Shown: one piece after another, positions 18,215 to 26,113 of the stretch
How the letters are laid out: every line of letters begins with the position of its first letter
Numbering within the stretch: position 1 is the first letter of the stretch
DNA from: Bacteroides sp. ET71
Lineage (GTDB): Bacteria > Bacteroidota > Bacteroidia > Bacteroidales > Bacteroidaceae
Assembly: GCF_023336905.1 (NCBI RefSeq)
Contig: NZ_JAMBLS010000007.1
Location: forward strand, 1-64,000
Direction: 5' to 3'
Length of the DNA: 64,000 bases
Program-made: the position numbers and the translations under genes
Notes under the pieces: model-generated
Told to the model about the DNA's origin: nothing
Seen by the model: the letters and a program-made list of their open reading frames with translations, nothing else
Databases searched by the model: none

Positions 18215-19921
18215 ATGAGCAATGAAACAAAAAACTTTATAACTGGCGCAGAAGCTTTGATGCGCTCATTGGAAGCTCAAGGAGTAGATACTCTCTTTGG
18301 CTATCCGGGGGGAAGCATCATGCCCGTCTTCGACGCGCTTTACGACCATCGAGACAGACTGAAACACATATTGGTACGCCATGAACAAGGAGCCACCCAC
18401 GCTGCACAAGGTTATGCGCGTGTATCGGGCAAAGTAGGAGTTTGCCTTGTCACAAGTGGACCTGGTGCTACCAACACCATTACAGGCATTGCCGATGCCA
18501 TGATGGACAGCACGCCCGTTGTGGTCATTGCCGGGCAGGTCGGTACGGGATTCCTGGGCACGGATGCTTTCCAAGAGGTCGACCTCGTGGGCATCACCCA
18601 GCCCATCTCCAAGTGGAGCTATCAGATTCGGCGTGCTGAAGATGTGCCTTGGGCGGTGGCACGCGCCTTTTACATTGCCCGGAGCGGAAGGCCCGGTCCC
18701 GTCGTGTTGGATTTCGCCAAGAATGCGCAGACGGACAAGATGGCATATGCGCCCGTCAAGGTGGACTATATACGGAGCTATCTGCCCGTACCTGAGCCGG
18801 ATGAAGAAGCCATCCGTCAGGCGGCCGACCTTATCAATAACGCCCAGCGCCCCCTGGTATTGGTGGGACAGGGGGTAGAGTTGGGCAATGCACAAGCCGA
18901 ACTCCGTGCTTTCATAGAAAAAGCAGGACTGCCTGCCGCCCGTACCTTATTGGGACTCTCTGCTTTGCCTACCGCTCATCCGTTGAACAAAGGAATGTTG
19001 GGCATGCACGGCAATCTCGGGCCGAACATCAATACCAACAAGTGCGACGTGCTTATTGCCGTCGGCATGCGTTTTGACGACCGTGTGACTGGCAACGTAA
19101 ACACCTATGCCAAACAGGCTCAGATCATACACTTCGATATCGACCCAGCCGAGATAGATAAGAATATCAAGGCCGACGTGGCCGTGCTGGGCGACTGTAA
19201 ACAAACGTTGCCGGCTGTGACGGCTCTTTTAAAACCGGCCAAGCACGAGGACTGGCTTCAGAGCTTCCACACCTATGAAGAGGTGGAAACTGAAAAGGTG
19301 ATTCGTCCGGAGTTACAACCGTCAGGCGATATGCTGAGCATGGGAGAAGTGGTACGTGCCGTGAGCGATGCCACTCATGACGAGGCAATTCTGGTGACAG
19401 ACGTCGGCCAAAACCAAATGATGTCGGCCCGCTATTTCCGTTACAAGGAGCCGCGCAGCATCGTAACCTCGGGCGGACTGGGTACGATGGGCTTCGGTAT
19501 GCCGGCTGCCATCGGTGCAACCTTCGGAAGACCGGACCGTACTGTGTGCGTATTTATGGGTGACGGAGGTTTCCAAATGAACTTGCAAGAGCTGGGCACT
19601 ATCATGGAGCAACAGGCGCCGGTGAAGATGATTATGCTGAACAATAACTTCCTGGGCAACGTGCGCCAGTGGCAGGCCATGTTCTTCAACCGCCGCTATT
19701 CCTTCACCCCGATGCTTAATCCCGATTACCTTCAGATAGCGGCTGCTTATGGCATCCCCGCCCGTCGTGTCATGACGCGCGAAGAACTGCGGGAAGCCGT
19801 CAACGAGATGCTCTCCACCGACGGGCCGTTCTTGCTGGAAGCGTGCGTGGTAGAGGAAGGAAACGTATTGCCCATGACTCCCCCGGGAGGCTCGGTCAAT
19901 CAGATGTTGTTGGAATGTTGA
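18215..19921 (+). CDS. ilvB: Acetolactate synthase, large (catalytic) subunit
   Basis: This 568-residue thiamine-diphosphate enzyme condenses pyruvate with pyruvate or 2-ketobutyrate. The TPP-activating glutamate lies in RHEQGATHAAQGYAR. The TPP/Mg motif starts GDGGFQMN and ends in the NNN of MLNNNFLGN. The FAD-binding central domain is intact. It is followed after 15 bases by the regulatory subunit. Confidence 0.96.
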   Translation: MSNETKNFITGAEALMRSLEAQGVDTLFGYPGGSIMPVFDALYDHRDRLKHILVRHEQGATHAAQGYARVSGKVGVCLVTSGPGATNTITGIADAMMDSTPVVVIAGQVGTGFLGTDAFQEVDLVGITQPISKWSYQIRRAEDVPWAVARAFYIARSGRPGPVVLDFAKNAQTDKMAYAPVKVDYIRSYLPVPEPDEEAIRQAADLINNAQRPLVLVGQGVELGNAQAELRAFIEKAGLPAARTLLGLSALPTAHPLNKGMLGMHGNLGPNINTNKCDVLIAVGMRFDDRVTGNVNTYAKQAQIIHFDIDPAEIDKNIKADVAVLGDCKQTLPAVTALLKPAKHEDWLQSFHTYEEVETEKVIRPELQPSGDMLSMGEVVRAVSDATHDEAILVTDVGQNQMMSARYFRYKEPRSIVTSGGLGTMGFGMPAAIGATFGRPDRTVCVFMGDGGFQMNLQELGTIMEQQAPVKMIMLNNNFLGNVRQWQAMFFNRRYSFTPMLNPDYLQIAAAYGIPARRVMTREELREAVNEMLSTDGPFLLEACVVEEGNVLPMTPPGGSVNQMLLEC

Positions 19922-19936
19922 GTAAACTTGAAAGCT

Positions 19937-20497
19937 ATGGATAAGACATTATATACCATTATCGTCCATTCGGAGAACATTGCCGGACTGCTGAACCAGG
20001 TGACGGCCGTCTTCACGCGGAGGCAAATCAACATCGAGAGCCTCAATGTGTCGGCATCTTCCATTCAGGGCGTGCATAAATACACCATCACCGCATGGAC
20101 AGACAAAGACACGATTGAGAAGGTGGTGAAGCAAATATCGAAGAAGATAGACGTGCTGCAGGCGCATTATTTCACCGACAGCGAAATCTACCAGCACGAG
20201 ATTGCCCTCTACAAACTGACTACCCCGGTGCTGGAGAACAAACACGAGGTGTCGAAAGTCATCCGCCAGTTCCATGCCCGCATCGTCGAGGTGAACCCCG
20301 TATTCGCCATTGTGGAGATGAACGGCATGAGCGAAGAAATCACGCAGCTTTACCACGAGTTGCAGAAACTGGGTTGTGTGCTTCAGTTCGTGCGTTCGGG
20401 ACGGGTGGCCATCACCACCAGTTGCATCGAGCGGGTCAATGAATACCTGGCCGAGCGCGAAGCCAAATACCGTCAATCCAAAGAGCAGCAATCATGA
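19937..20497 (+). CDS. ilvN: Acetolactate synthase, small (regulatory) subunit
   Basis: 186 residues from the ATG at 19937; a TTG nine bases earlier is less likely. The N-terminal ACT domain (YTIIVHSENIAGLLNQVTAVF, residues about 5-75) binds valine for feedback inhibition and is followed by the usual C-terminal domain. The gene overlaps the thioesterase start by four bases (ATGA), indicating coupled translation. Confidence 0.94.
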   Translation: MDKTLYTIIVHSENIAGLLNQVTAVFTRRQINIESLNVSASSIQGVHKYTITAWTDKDTIEKVVKQISKKIDVLQAHYFTDSEIYQHEIALYKLTTPVLENKHEVSKVIRQFHARIVEVNPVFAIVEMNGMSEEITQLYHELQKLGCVLQFVRSGRVAITTSCIERVNEYLAEREAKYRQSKEQQS

Positions 20498-21261
20498 ATA
20501 CAGCCAATGAGAAGATAGGGACCTATCCGTTTGTGGTGGAACCGTTTCACGCAGACTTTACGGGACGGCTCACCTTGGGCGTGCTGGGCAACCACCTGCT
20601 GAACTGCGCTGGCTTCCACGCCGAGGAACGCGGCTTCGGCATGGCCACGCTGAACGAAGAGAACTACACCTGGGTGCTCTCGCGCCTGGCCATCGAGATG
20701 ACCGAGATGCCCTGCCAATACGAGCCGTTCTCGGTGCAGACATGGGTGGAGAATGTCTACCGCCTCTTCACCGACCGCAACTTCGCCATCTTGGACAAGG
20801 ACGGGCATCCCCTGGGCTATGCGCGCTCGGTGTGGGCCATGATAAACATGCACACCCGGCGGCCCATCGACCTGCTGGAAGTGAACGGGGGAAGCATCAC
20901 GGAGTACATCTGCGACGCGCCCTGCCCCATCGACAAGCCCTCGCGCATCAAGGTGCACGCCGAAGGGCCGTCCGCCTCTCTGCGGGCCAAATACAGCGAC
21001 ATCGACATCAATGGCCATGTGAACAGCATACGCTACATCGAGCACATCCTCGACCTGTTCCCGCTGGAACAGTACAGGCAGAAGCGCATCCGCCGCTTCG
21101 AGATGGCCTACGTGGCCGAGAGTTACTACGACGACCAGCTCGACTTCTACCTCGAGACCGAGGCGGGGGAAGACACCTGCAACGTGGAGATACGGAAGAA
21201 CGGCACCGAGACCGTGTGCCGCTCGAAGATAACGTTTGAAGAGAACCAAATACATGTATAA
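20494..21261 (+). CDS. Acyl-ACP thioesterase (FatA/FatB-type) inside the ilv operon
   Basis: A 255-residue double hotdog protein of the acyl-ACP thioesterase family, which releases fatty acids from acyl carrier protein. The second hotdog carries the catalytic-type block DIDINGHVNSIRYIEH (the N-x-H-x-N pattern of plant FatA/FatB). It is translationally coupled to ilvN by a four-base overlap and is followed 26 bases later by ilvC. It should therefore be under the branched-chain amino acid attenuator. The same gene order is known in other Bacteroides; why a fatty-acid enzyme is kept here is not established. The link to branched-chain keto-acid-primed fatty acids is my inference. Confidence 0.88.
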   Translation: MNTANEKIGTYPFVVEPFHADFTGRLTLGVLGNHLLNCAGFHAEERGFGMATLNEENYTWVLSRLAIEMTEMPCQYEPFSVQTWVENVYRLFTDRNFAILDKDGHPLGYARSVWAMINMHTRRPIDLLEVNGGSITEYICDAPCPIDKPSRIKVHAEGPSASLRAKYSDIDINGHVNSIRYIEHILDLFPLEQYRQKRIRRFEMAYVAESYYDDQLDFYLETEAGEDTCNVEIRKNGTETVCRSKITFEENQIHV

Positions 21262-21287
21262 TTAATGACTACTAAACACTGAAAACA

Positions 21288-22331
21288 ATGGCACAAATGA
21301 ATTTTGGCGGCGTAATGGAGAATGTGATTACCCGCGAAGAATTTCCTCTGGAGAAAGCACGTGAAATATTGAAAGACGAGACCATCGCCGTGCTGGGCTA
21401 CGGCGTGCAAGGCCCGGGACAGGCATGCAACCTGCGCGACAACGGATTCAACGTCATCGTTGGCCAGCGCGAGGGCAAGACGTATGACAAGGCCGTGGCC
21501 GACGGATGGGTGCCCGGCGAGACGCTCTTCTCCATCGAAGAGGCTGCGCAGCGCGGCACCATCGTGTGCATGCTGCTGAGCGATGCCGCGCAGATTGCCG
21601 TATGGCCCACCATCAAGCCTTACCTCACGGCAGGCAAGGCGCTGTACTTCAGCCATGGCTTCGGCATCACGTACAAGGAGCGCACGCACATCATCCCGCC
21701 TGCAGACATCGACGTCATCATGGTGGCGCCCAAGGGTTCGGGCACGTCGCTGCGCACGATGTTCCTCGAAGGCCGCGGGCTGAACAGCTCGTATGCCGTC
21801 TATCAGGATGCCACCGGCCGTGCTACCGACCGCACGCTGGCCTTCGGCATCGGCATCGGCTCGGGCTATCTGTTCGAGACTACCTTCAAGCGCGAGGTTT
21901 ACTCTGACCTGACCGGCGAGCGCGGCTCGCTGATGGGAGCCATACAGGGATTGCTGCTGGCCCAGTATGAGGTGCTGCGCGAAAATGGCCACACCCCGTC
22001 CGAGGCTTTCAACGAGACGGTGGAGGAGCTGACGCAGTCGCTCATGCCGCTGTTCGCGAAGAATGGCATGGACTGGATGTATGCCAACTGCTCGACCACG
22101 GCGCAGCGCGGCGCACTGGACTGGATGGGTCCCTTCCACGACGCCATCAAGCCCGTCATGCAGAAGCTCTATGAGAGTGTGAAGAGCGGCAACGAGGCGC
22201 AAATCTCCATCGACAGCAACTCGCAGCCGGACTACCGCGAGAAGCTGAACGCCGAGCTCAAGGCGCTGCGCGAAAGCGAAATGTGGCAGACGGCCGTGAC
22301 GGTGCGTAAGCTTCGCCCGGAGAACAATTAA
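21288..22331 (+). CDS. ilvC: Ketol-acid reductoisomerase
   Basis: This 347-residue class I enzyme isomerises and reduces acetolactate or acetohydroxybutyrate with NADPH. The Rossmann motif is GYGVQGPGQA and the cofactor loop contains GQREGKTYD. Metal and substrate residues lie in the C-terminal knotted domain (for example DLTGERGSLMG and EELTQSLMP). It is the last gene of the ilv operon and converges with the helicase gene across a terminator. Confidence 0.96.
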   Translation: MAQMNFGGVMENVITREEFPLEKAREILKDETIAVLGYGVQGPGQACNLRDNGFNVIVGQREGKTYDKAVADGWVPGETLFSIEEAAQRGTIVCMLLSDAAQIAVWPTIKPYLTAGKALYFSHGFGITYKERTHIIPPADIDVIMVAPKGSGTSLRTMFLEGRGLNSSYAVYQDATGRATDRTLAFGIGIGSGYLFETTFKREVYSDLTGERGSLMGAIQGLLLAQYEVLRENGHTPSEAFNETVEELTQSLMPLFAKNGMDWMYANCSTTAQRGALDWMGPFHDAIKPVMQKLYESVKSGNEAQISIDSNSQPDYREKLNAELKALRESEMWQTAVTVRKLRPENN

Positions 22332-22370
22332 CGTTCCTATATACATTATTATATATAGGTGAATCCCAGG

Positions 22371-22400
22371 AGGGGGGTACGGAAACGGCCGTGCCCCCCT
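22371..22400. terminator. Terminator between ilvC and the helicase gene
   Basis: Ten pairs (AGGGGGGTAC with GTGCCCCCCT, one wobble) around a 10-base loop, followed by TTCTGTTT. A smaller perfect hairpin, CCTATATA/TATATAGG, lies just upstream at 22336-22359. The position between convergent genes suggests two-way use. Confidence 0.8.
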
Positions 22401-22406
22401 TTCTGT

Positions 22407-24308
22407 TTACTCCGCTTCGTGCAGGCGGCGGATGTAGGCCAGCAGGTCGGCGTAGAAGGGATGGCGGGCCAGCGTGGCCGCTTCGCCCAGGATGACGAGC
22501 TTCATGCGGGCACGGGTGATGGCTACGTTCATGCGGCGCAGGTCGCCGAGGAATCCTATCTGCCCCTGGTCGTTGGCGCGGACGAGGGAGATGAAGATGA
22601 CGTCGCGCTCCTGCCCCTGGAAGCCGTCGACGGTGTTCGCCGCGAGCAGGTCTCGGATGGGGCGCAGGACGGCGCTCTGGCGGATGCGGCCGCGCAGGTA
22701 TTGCACCTGGGCACGGTAGGGCGAGATGATGCCGAAGTCGATGCGCTCGTCGAGGATGCGGTCGGTGCCGATGCGGGCGACGTAGGCTTCGAGGTGGCGG
22801 ATGAGCAGGTCGGCCTCGTCGCGGTTGATGCGTCCGAAGGTGTCGCCCACGAATTGCTCTTTGAAGTCGAGGCCTGTGGTGTCTATCCAGTCGATGGGTG
22901 TGTCGAGGTCGAGGATGCCGCGGTGGCGAACGGAGGGGTCGGCCTGGAGCATACCGTTGTAGAAGCGGCGGGAGGAGAACTGCATGATGGCTTCGTTCAT
23001 GCGGTATTGCACCCGGAGGAGGCTGACGGCCTCGGGCTTGGTCTGCGCCAGGCGCTGCATGAGGGTGCGTTCCAGTCCGCTGCGGGCGGCTTCGGGGCAC
23101 TTGATGGTGGGGGGCAGTTGCTGGTGGTCGCCGGCCAGGACGACGCGGTCGGCGCGGCGGATGGCTATCCAGCAGGCGGCCTCGAGGGCTTGGGCGGCCT
23201 CGTCGATGAAGAGGGTGCCGAAGCGCCGTCCGTGCAGCAGGCGGTGGTTGGCGCCGACGAGGGTGGAGGCGATGACGTGCGCCGAGTCGAAGAGGTCGGC
23301 ATTTATCTGCACCTCGAGGGCGGTGGCGCGGTCGCGCAGGCGGCTGAGGCGGTTGCGCAGGGCCTCGCGTCCGGCATAGTCCGGGCGGCGGGCGCGGCTC
23401 TGGAGGGCACGAAGCTCGCGGCGGATGGCCCAGAGCTCGGGATAGGCGGGGTGTGCCTCGAAGCGGCGTTCGTAGGTGAAGGACAGCATCTTGTCGTCGA
23501 CGCGCGTGGGGTTGCCGATGCGCAGGACGGAGAGGCCGCGGTCGACGAGGCGCTCCGATATCCAGTCGACGGCGGTGTTGCTCTGCGCGCAGACCAGCAC
23601 TTGGGGTTCGCGGTGGAGGGTCTCGTAGATGGCCTCGACCAGCGTCGTGGTCTTGCCCGTGCCGGGAGGGCCGTGGACGATGGCCACGTCGCGGGCGCAG
23701 AGCACGCGGTTGACGGCGGCCTCTTGCGTGGGGTTGAGCCAGGGCAGGCGCACGGGGTAGAGCTGGCGGAAGCCGGGCTTCTGCGTGCCCAGCAGCAGGT
23801 CGCGCAGCTCGGCCAGGCGGTTGCCACGGGCGCGGGCCACGTCGGCCAGGGCTTCGAACATGGTGCGGTAGGAGGTCTCGTCGAAGAACAGTTGCACACC
23901 CGGGGCGTCGGCACCCTGCACGTCGAGCACGGCGTTCATGCCGGGCATGACGAGGACCATGCGCGTGTCGTCGGCGTAGGACACGGTGGCCTGGAAGGGG
24001 TAGTAGGATACCTGCCCGTCGGCCGACTGGCGGAAGAATACGACGGGGCGGCCGAACTCGAAGCTGTGCTCGATGTCGGTGTCGCGCGTGCGCTCGACCT
24101 CCAGCACCAGTTGGTTGAGCGAGTTGTAGTAGTTGCGCCCCACGCCGACGGGCCACCAGCACAGGCCGCGCTTCACCTGGCGTGCCACGCCCATCGTCTC
24201 GGTCTGCCGCTGGAACTCGGCCTTCTCGTACTCATACTCCATGCGCAGGAGCAACTGCTGGCGCTCGATGTGCGCAGCGGGGCTTTGGATGTCTGCTTGC
24301 GGTTTCAT
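22407..24308 (-). CDS. Superfamily I helicase, Upf1/DNA2 (IGHMBP2-like) type
   Basis: A 633-residue protein. An N-terminal beta-barrel region precedes the ATPase: Walker A GPPGTGKTTT, Walker B FIDEAAQALEAA, motif III LAGDHQQLPP, motif IV QYRMNEAIMQF, motif V VDGFQGQERDVIF and motif VI NVAITRARMK. This is the Upf1-like group that unwinds RNA or DNA 5' to 3'. A TAACTTTG -7 box lies only four bases before the ATG, so if that promoter is used the message is leaderless or translation starts at the next Met (residue 23). The gene is GC-rich. Confidence 0.92.
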   Translation of the reverse strand: MKPQADIQSPAAHIERQQLLLRMEYEYEKAEFQRQTETMGVARQVKRGLCWWPVGVGRNYYNSLNQLVLEVERTRDTDIEHSFEFGRPVVFFRQSADGQVSYYPFQATVSYADDTRMVLVMPGMNAVLDVQGADAPGVQLFFDETSYRTMFEALADVARARGNRLAELRDLLLGTQKPGFRQLYPVRLPWLNPTQEAAVNRVLCARDVAIVHGPPGTGKTTTLVEAIYETLHREPQVLVCAQSNTAVDWISERLVDRGLSVLRIGNPTRVDDKMLSFTYERRFEAHPAYPELWAIRRELRALQSRARRPDYAGREALRNRLSRLRDRATALEVQINADLFDSAHVIASTLVGANHRLLHGRRFGTLFIDEAAQALEAACWIAIRRADRVVLAGDHQQLPPTIKCPEAARSGLERTLMQRLAQTKPEAVSLLRVQYRMNEAIMQFSSRRFYNGMLQADPSVRHRGILDLDTPIDWIDTTGLDFKEQFVGDTFGRINRDEADLLIRHLEAYVARIGTDRILDERIDFGIISPYRAQVQYLRGRIRQSAVLRPIRDLLAANTVDGFQGQERDVIFISLVRANDQGQIGFLGDLRRMNVAITRARMKLVILGEAATLARHPFYADLLAYIRRLHEAE

Positions 24309-24351
24309 GCGGCAAAGTTACGAATATCCGCGAAGATTCTGCCCCACCCGC

Positions 24352-24381
24352 TTGCATATTCCGGAAGAATGTGTATCTTTG
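24352..24381 (+). promoter_or_regulatory. Promoter of the HU-like gene
   Basis: TTG (24352-24354), 19 bases, TATCTTTG (24374-24381). The start codon is over 200 bases further on, so the message would carry the whole 22-bp repeat array in its 5' leader. Confidence 0.7.
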
Positions 24382-24404
24382 CGCTTGTTGACTCGGTGGA
24401 AAAT

Positions 24405-24536
24405 GCGACAAGGCGCGGTTAAAAATGCGTCAAGGCGGAGTTGAAAACGCGCCAAGGCGGAGTTAAAAACGCGTCAAGGCGCATTTTTAACGACAATATA
24501 GCGTATTTTTAACGACACTATGGCGCGTTTTATTCC
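24405..24536. repeat. 22-bp tandem repeat array, about six units
   Basis: Units begin at 24405, 24427, 24449, 24471, 24492 and 24514. The first three are close copies of GCGTCAAGGCGGAGTTAAAAAC. The last three drift to a GACAATATAGCGTATTTTTAAC form. The fourth unit is 21 bases. The array lies between the promoter and the gene of the HU-like protein. Confidence 0.85.
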
Positions 24537-24590
24537 GAGTAAAAAAGATTGAATTAACCGATTATTTACCCTTTAAAACACATTACCGTT

Positions 24591-25118
24591 ATGTCTTTCA
24601 AGTACAAGTTTGCCAAGAAGAGAAAGAACCCCACGAAACCGTTAGAAGGCGATGAATGGCACGCCATCCCCACCATCACCAACCGCCTGACGACCCGTTC
24701 CGTCTGCAAAGTCGTGACACGCAACACGACGACCGCCCCCACCGAAGCCGAATCGACGTTCAACCTCGTGTGCGACGGCATCGTCCACGAACTGCAGCAG
24801 GGCAACAGCGTCCAACTGGGCGAATTGGGCTGGCTGCGCCTCTCCTTCGGCAGCGAGGGGGTGGAAGACCTCACCCAGTTCGACGCCGCCACGATGATTA
24901 AGAACGTCAAAATCGTATTCACCCCGTCGAAGGCCCTTATGGCCGAAATCCGCAAAGACCTGGTGTTTGAAAACGCCGGCGTGGTCGAAGAAGGCTTCAC
25001 CTTCCCCACCACCAAAGCCTACCTGGACTATAAGCAGACGGGACAGTTGCCCACCCCGGGCGGCAGCGGCACCGGCGGCAGCGACGACGACGACAGCGGC
25101 CAAGGCACCTTCGGCTGA
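24591..25118 (+). CDS. HU-like DNA-binding protein with acidic C-terminal tail
   Basis: A 175-residue member of the Bacteroidota HU-related family (DNA-binding domain of the HU/IHF fold). It has the usual start (KYKFAKKRKNPTKP) and the helical/arm blocks TRNTTTAPTEAE, GNSVQLGELGWLRLSF and IKNVKIVFTPSKAL, residues about 1-130. The tail from about residue 150 is Gly/Ser/Asp-rich and ends SDDDDSGQGTFG. An unrelated DUF6266 protein at 57946 ends in nearly the same way. A 22-bp repeat array precedes the gene, and a terminator follows. The role is probably nucleoid or phage-like DNA binding; no target is known. Confidence 0.85.
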   Translation: MSFKYKFAKKRKNPTKPLEGDEWHAIPTITNRLTTRSVCKVVTRNTTTAPTEAESTFNLVCDGIVHELQQGNSVQLGELGWLRLSFGSEGVEDLTQFDAATMIKNVKIVFTPSKALMAEIRKDLVFENAGVVEEGFTFPTTKAYLDYKQTGQLPTPGGSGTGGSDDDDSGQGTFG

Positions 25119-25149
25119 CCCCACAGGCGCCAAGCGGGACACTTTCAAC

Positions 25150-25184
25150 GGGATGCAGGCCTTCCGCCCGCATCCCCTTTTTTT
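25150..25184 (+). terminator. Terminator after the HU-like gene
   Basis: GGGATGC (25150-25156) pairs with GCATCCC (25170-25176), followed by T7. Confidence 0.85.
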
Positions 25185-25245
25185 GCCCCGGCGGCGCGGA
25201 TATTCGCCAGGATTTCCGTATCTTTGCGCGTTCAAAATCAAGACC

Positions 25246-26013
25246 ATGAGCCAAGAAAACTTCCACATCCTCCTCTGGGCCATGTCGGCCACGGCCCTCG
25301 CCGTCTTCATCGCCCTCTACTTCGTCCGCGCCGGCTACGGCATCTTCCGCACCGCGCAATGGGGTCCCTCCGTGCCCAACCGCCTGGGCTGGCTGCTGAT
25401 GGAAGCCCCCGTTTTCATCCTGATGTTCATCCTCTGGGCCCGCAGCGGCACCGGGTTCGCCATGCCCGCCTACCTGTTCTTCCTGCTGTTCCAGCTCCAC
25501 TACCTGCAACGCTCCTTCATCTTCCCCCTGCTGCTGAAAGGCCGGAGCCGCATGCCCCTGTCCATCCTGCTGATGGGCGTCGTGTTCAACCTGCTCAACG
25601 GCGTGATGCAGGCCGGCGGCCTCTTCTGGTACCCCACCGTACCGCCCGACGCAGGCTGGAGCTACCTGCTCGAACCCCGCGCCATCGGCGGACTGCTGCT
25701 CTTCTTCACCGGCATGGGCATCAACCTGCACTCCGACCACGTCATCCGCCACCTCCGCCGCCCCGGCGACACACGCCACTACCTGCCCGCCCGCGGCCTC
25801 TACCGCTACGTCACCTCGGCCAACTACTTCGGCGAACTGGTCGAATGGACAGGCTTCGCCATCCTCACCGCCTCGCCCGCCGCCTGGGTCTTCGTCTGGT
25901 GGACAGCCGCCAACCTCGTGCCCCGCGCCCACGCCATCCACCAGAAGTACATAGAAGAGTTCGGCGCCCAGGCCGTCGGACGACGGAAACGAATCATACC
26001 CTACATATATTAA
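25246..26013 (+). CDS. 3-oxo-5-alpha-steroid 4-dehydrogenase family (SRD5A-like) membrane reductase
   Basis: 255 residues from the ATG at 25246, 20 bases after a TATCTTTG promoter box (25219-25226). The protein is almost entirely hydrophobic with six or seven membrane segments. The C-terminal steroid dehydrogenase signature covers GMGINLHSDHVIRHLR, then YLPARGLYRYVTSANYFGELVEW and the final basic KRIIPYIY, as in eukaryotic SRD5A. It reduces the delta-4 double bond of 3-oxo-steroids to the 5-alpha configuration in that family. It stands before an Old Yellow Enzyme homologue and an SDR, a trio reported in gut Bacteroidota that make allo-bile acids (isoalloLCA). Substrate here is inferred. Confidence 0.85.
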   Translation: MSQENFHILLWAMSATALAVFIALYFVRAGYGIFRTAQWGPSVPNRLGWLLMEAPVFILMFILWARSGTGFAMPAYLFFLLFQLHYLQRSFIFPLLLKGRSRMPLSILLMGVVFNLLNGVMQAGGLFWYPTVPPDAGWSYLLEPRAIGGLLLFFTGMGINLHSDHVIRHLRRPGDTRHYLPARGLYRYVTSANYFGELVEWTGFAILTASPAAWVFVWWTAANLVPRAHAIHQKYIEEFGAQAVGRRKRIIPYIY

Positions 26014-26113
26014 TATAGAATGAAGAATGAAAAATGAAGAACTGCGCAGCCCCCATCGGAACGAAGCCGCGCCCCCCCATTCTTCATTTTCAATTTTTAA
26101 TTTTCAATTCATC

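Noticed and set aside
22359-24422. A 687-codon plus-strand frame opposite the helicase gene
   Set aside because: It is a GC-rich shadow of the helicase, which has all SF1 motifs on the minus strand; the shadow has low-complexity Gly/Val/Ala composition.
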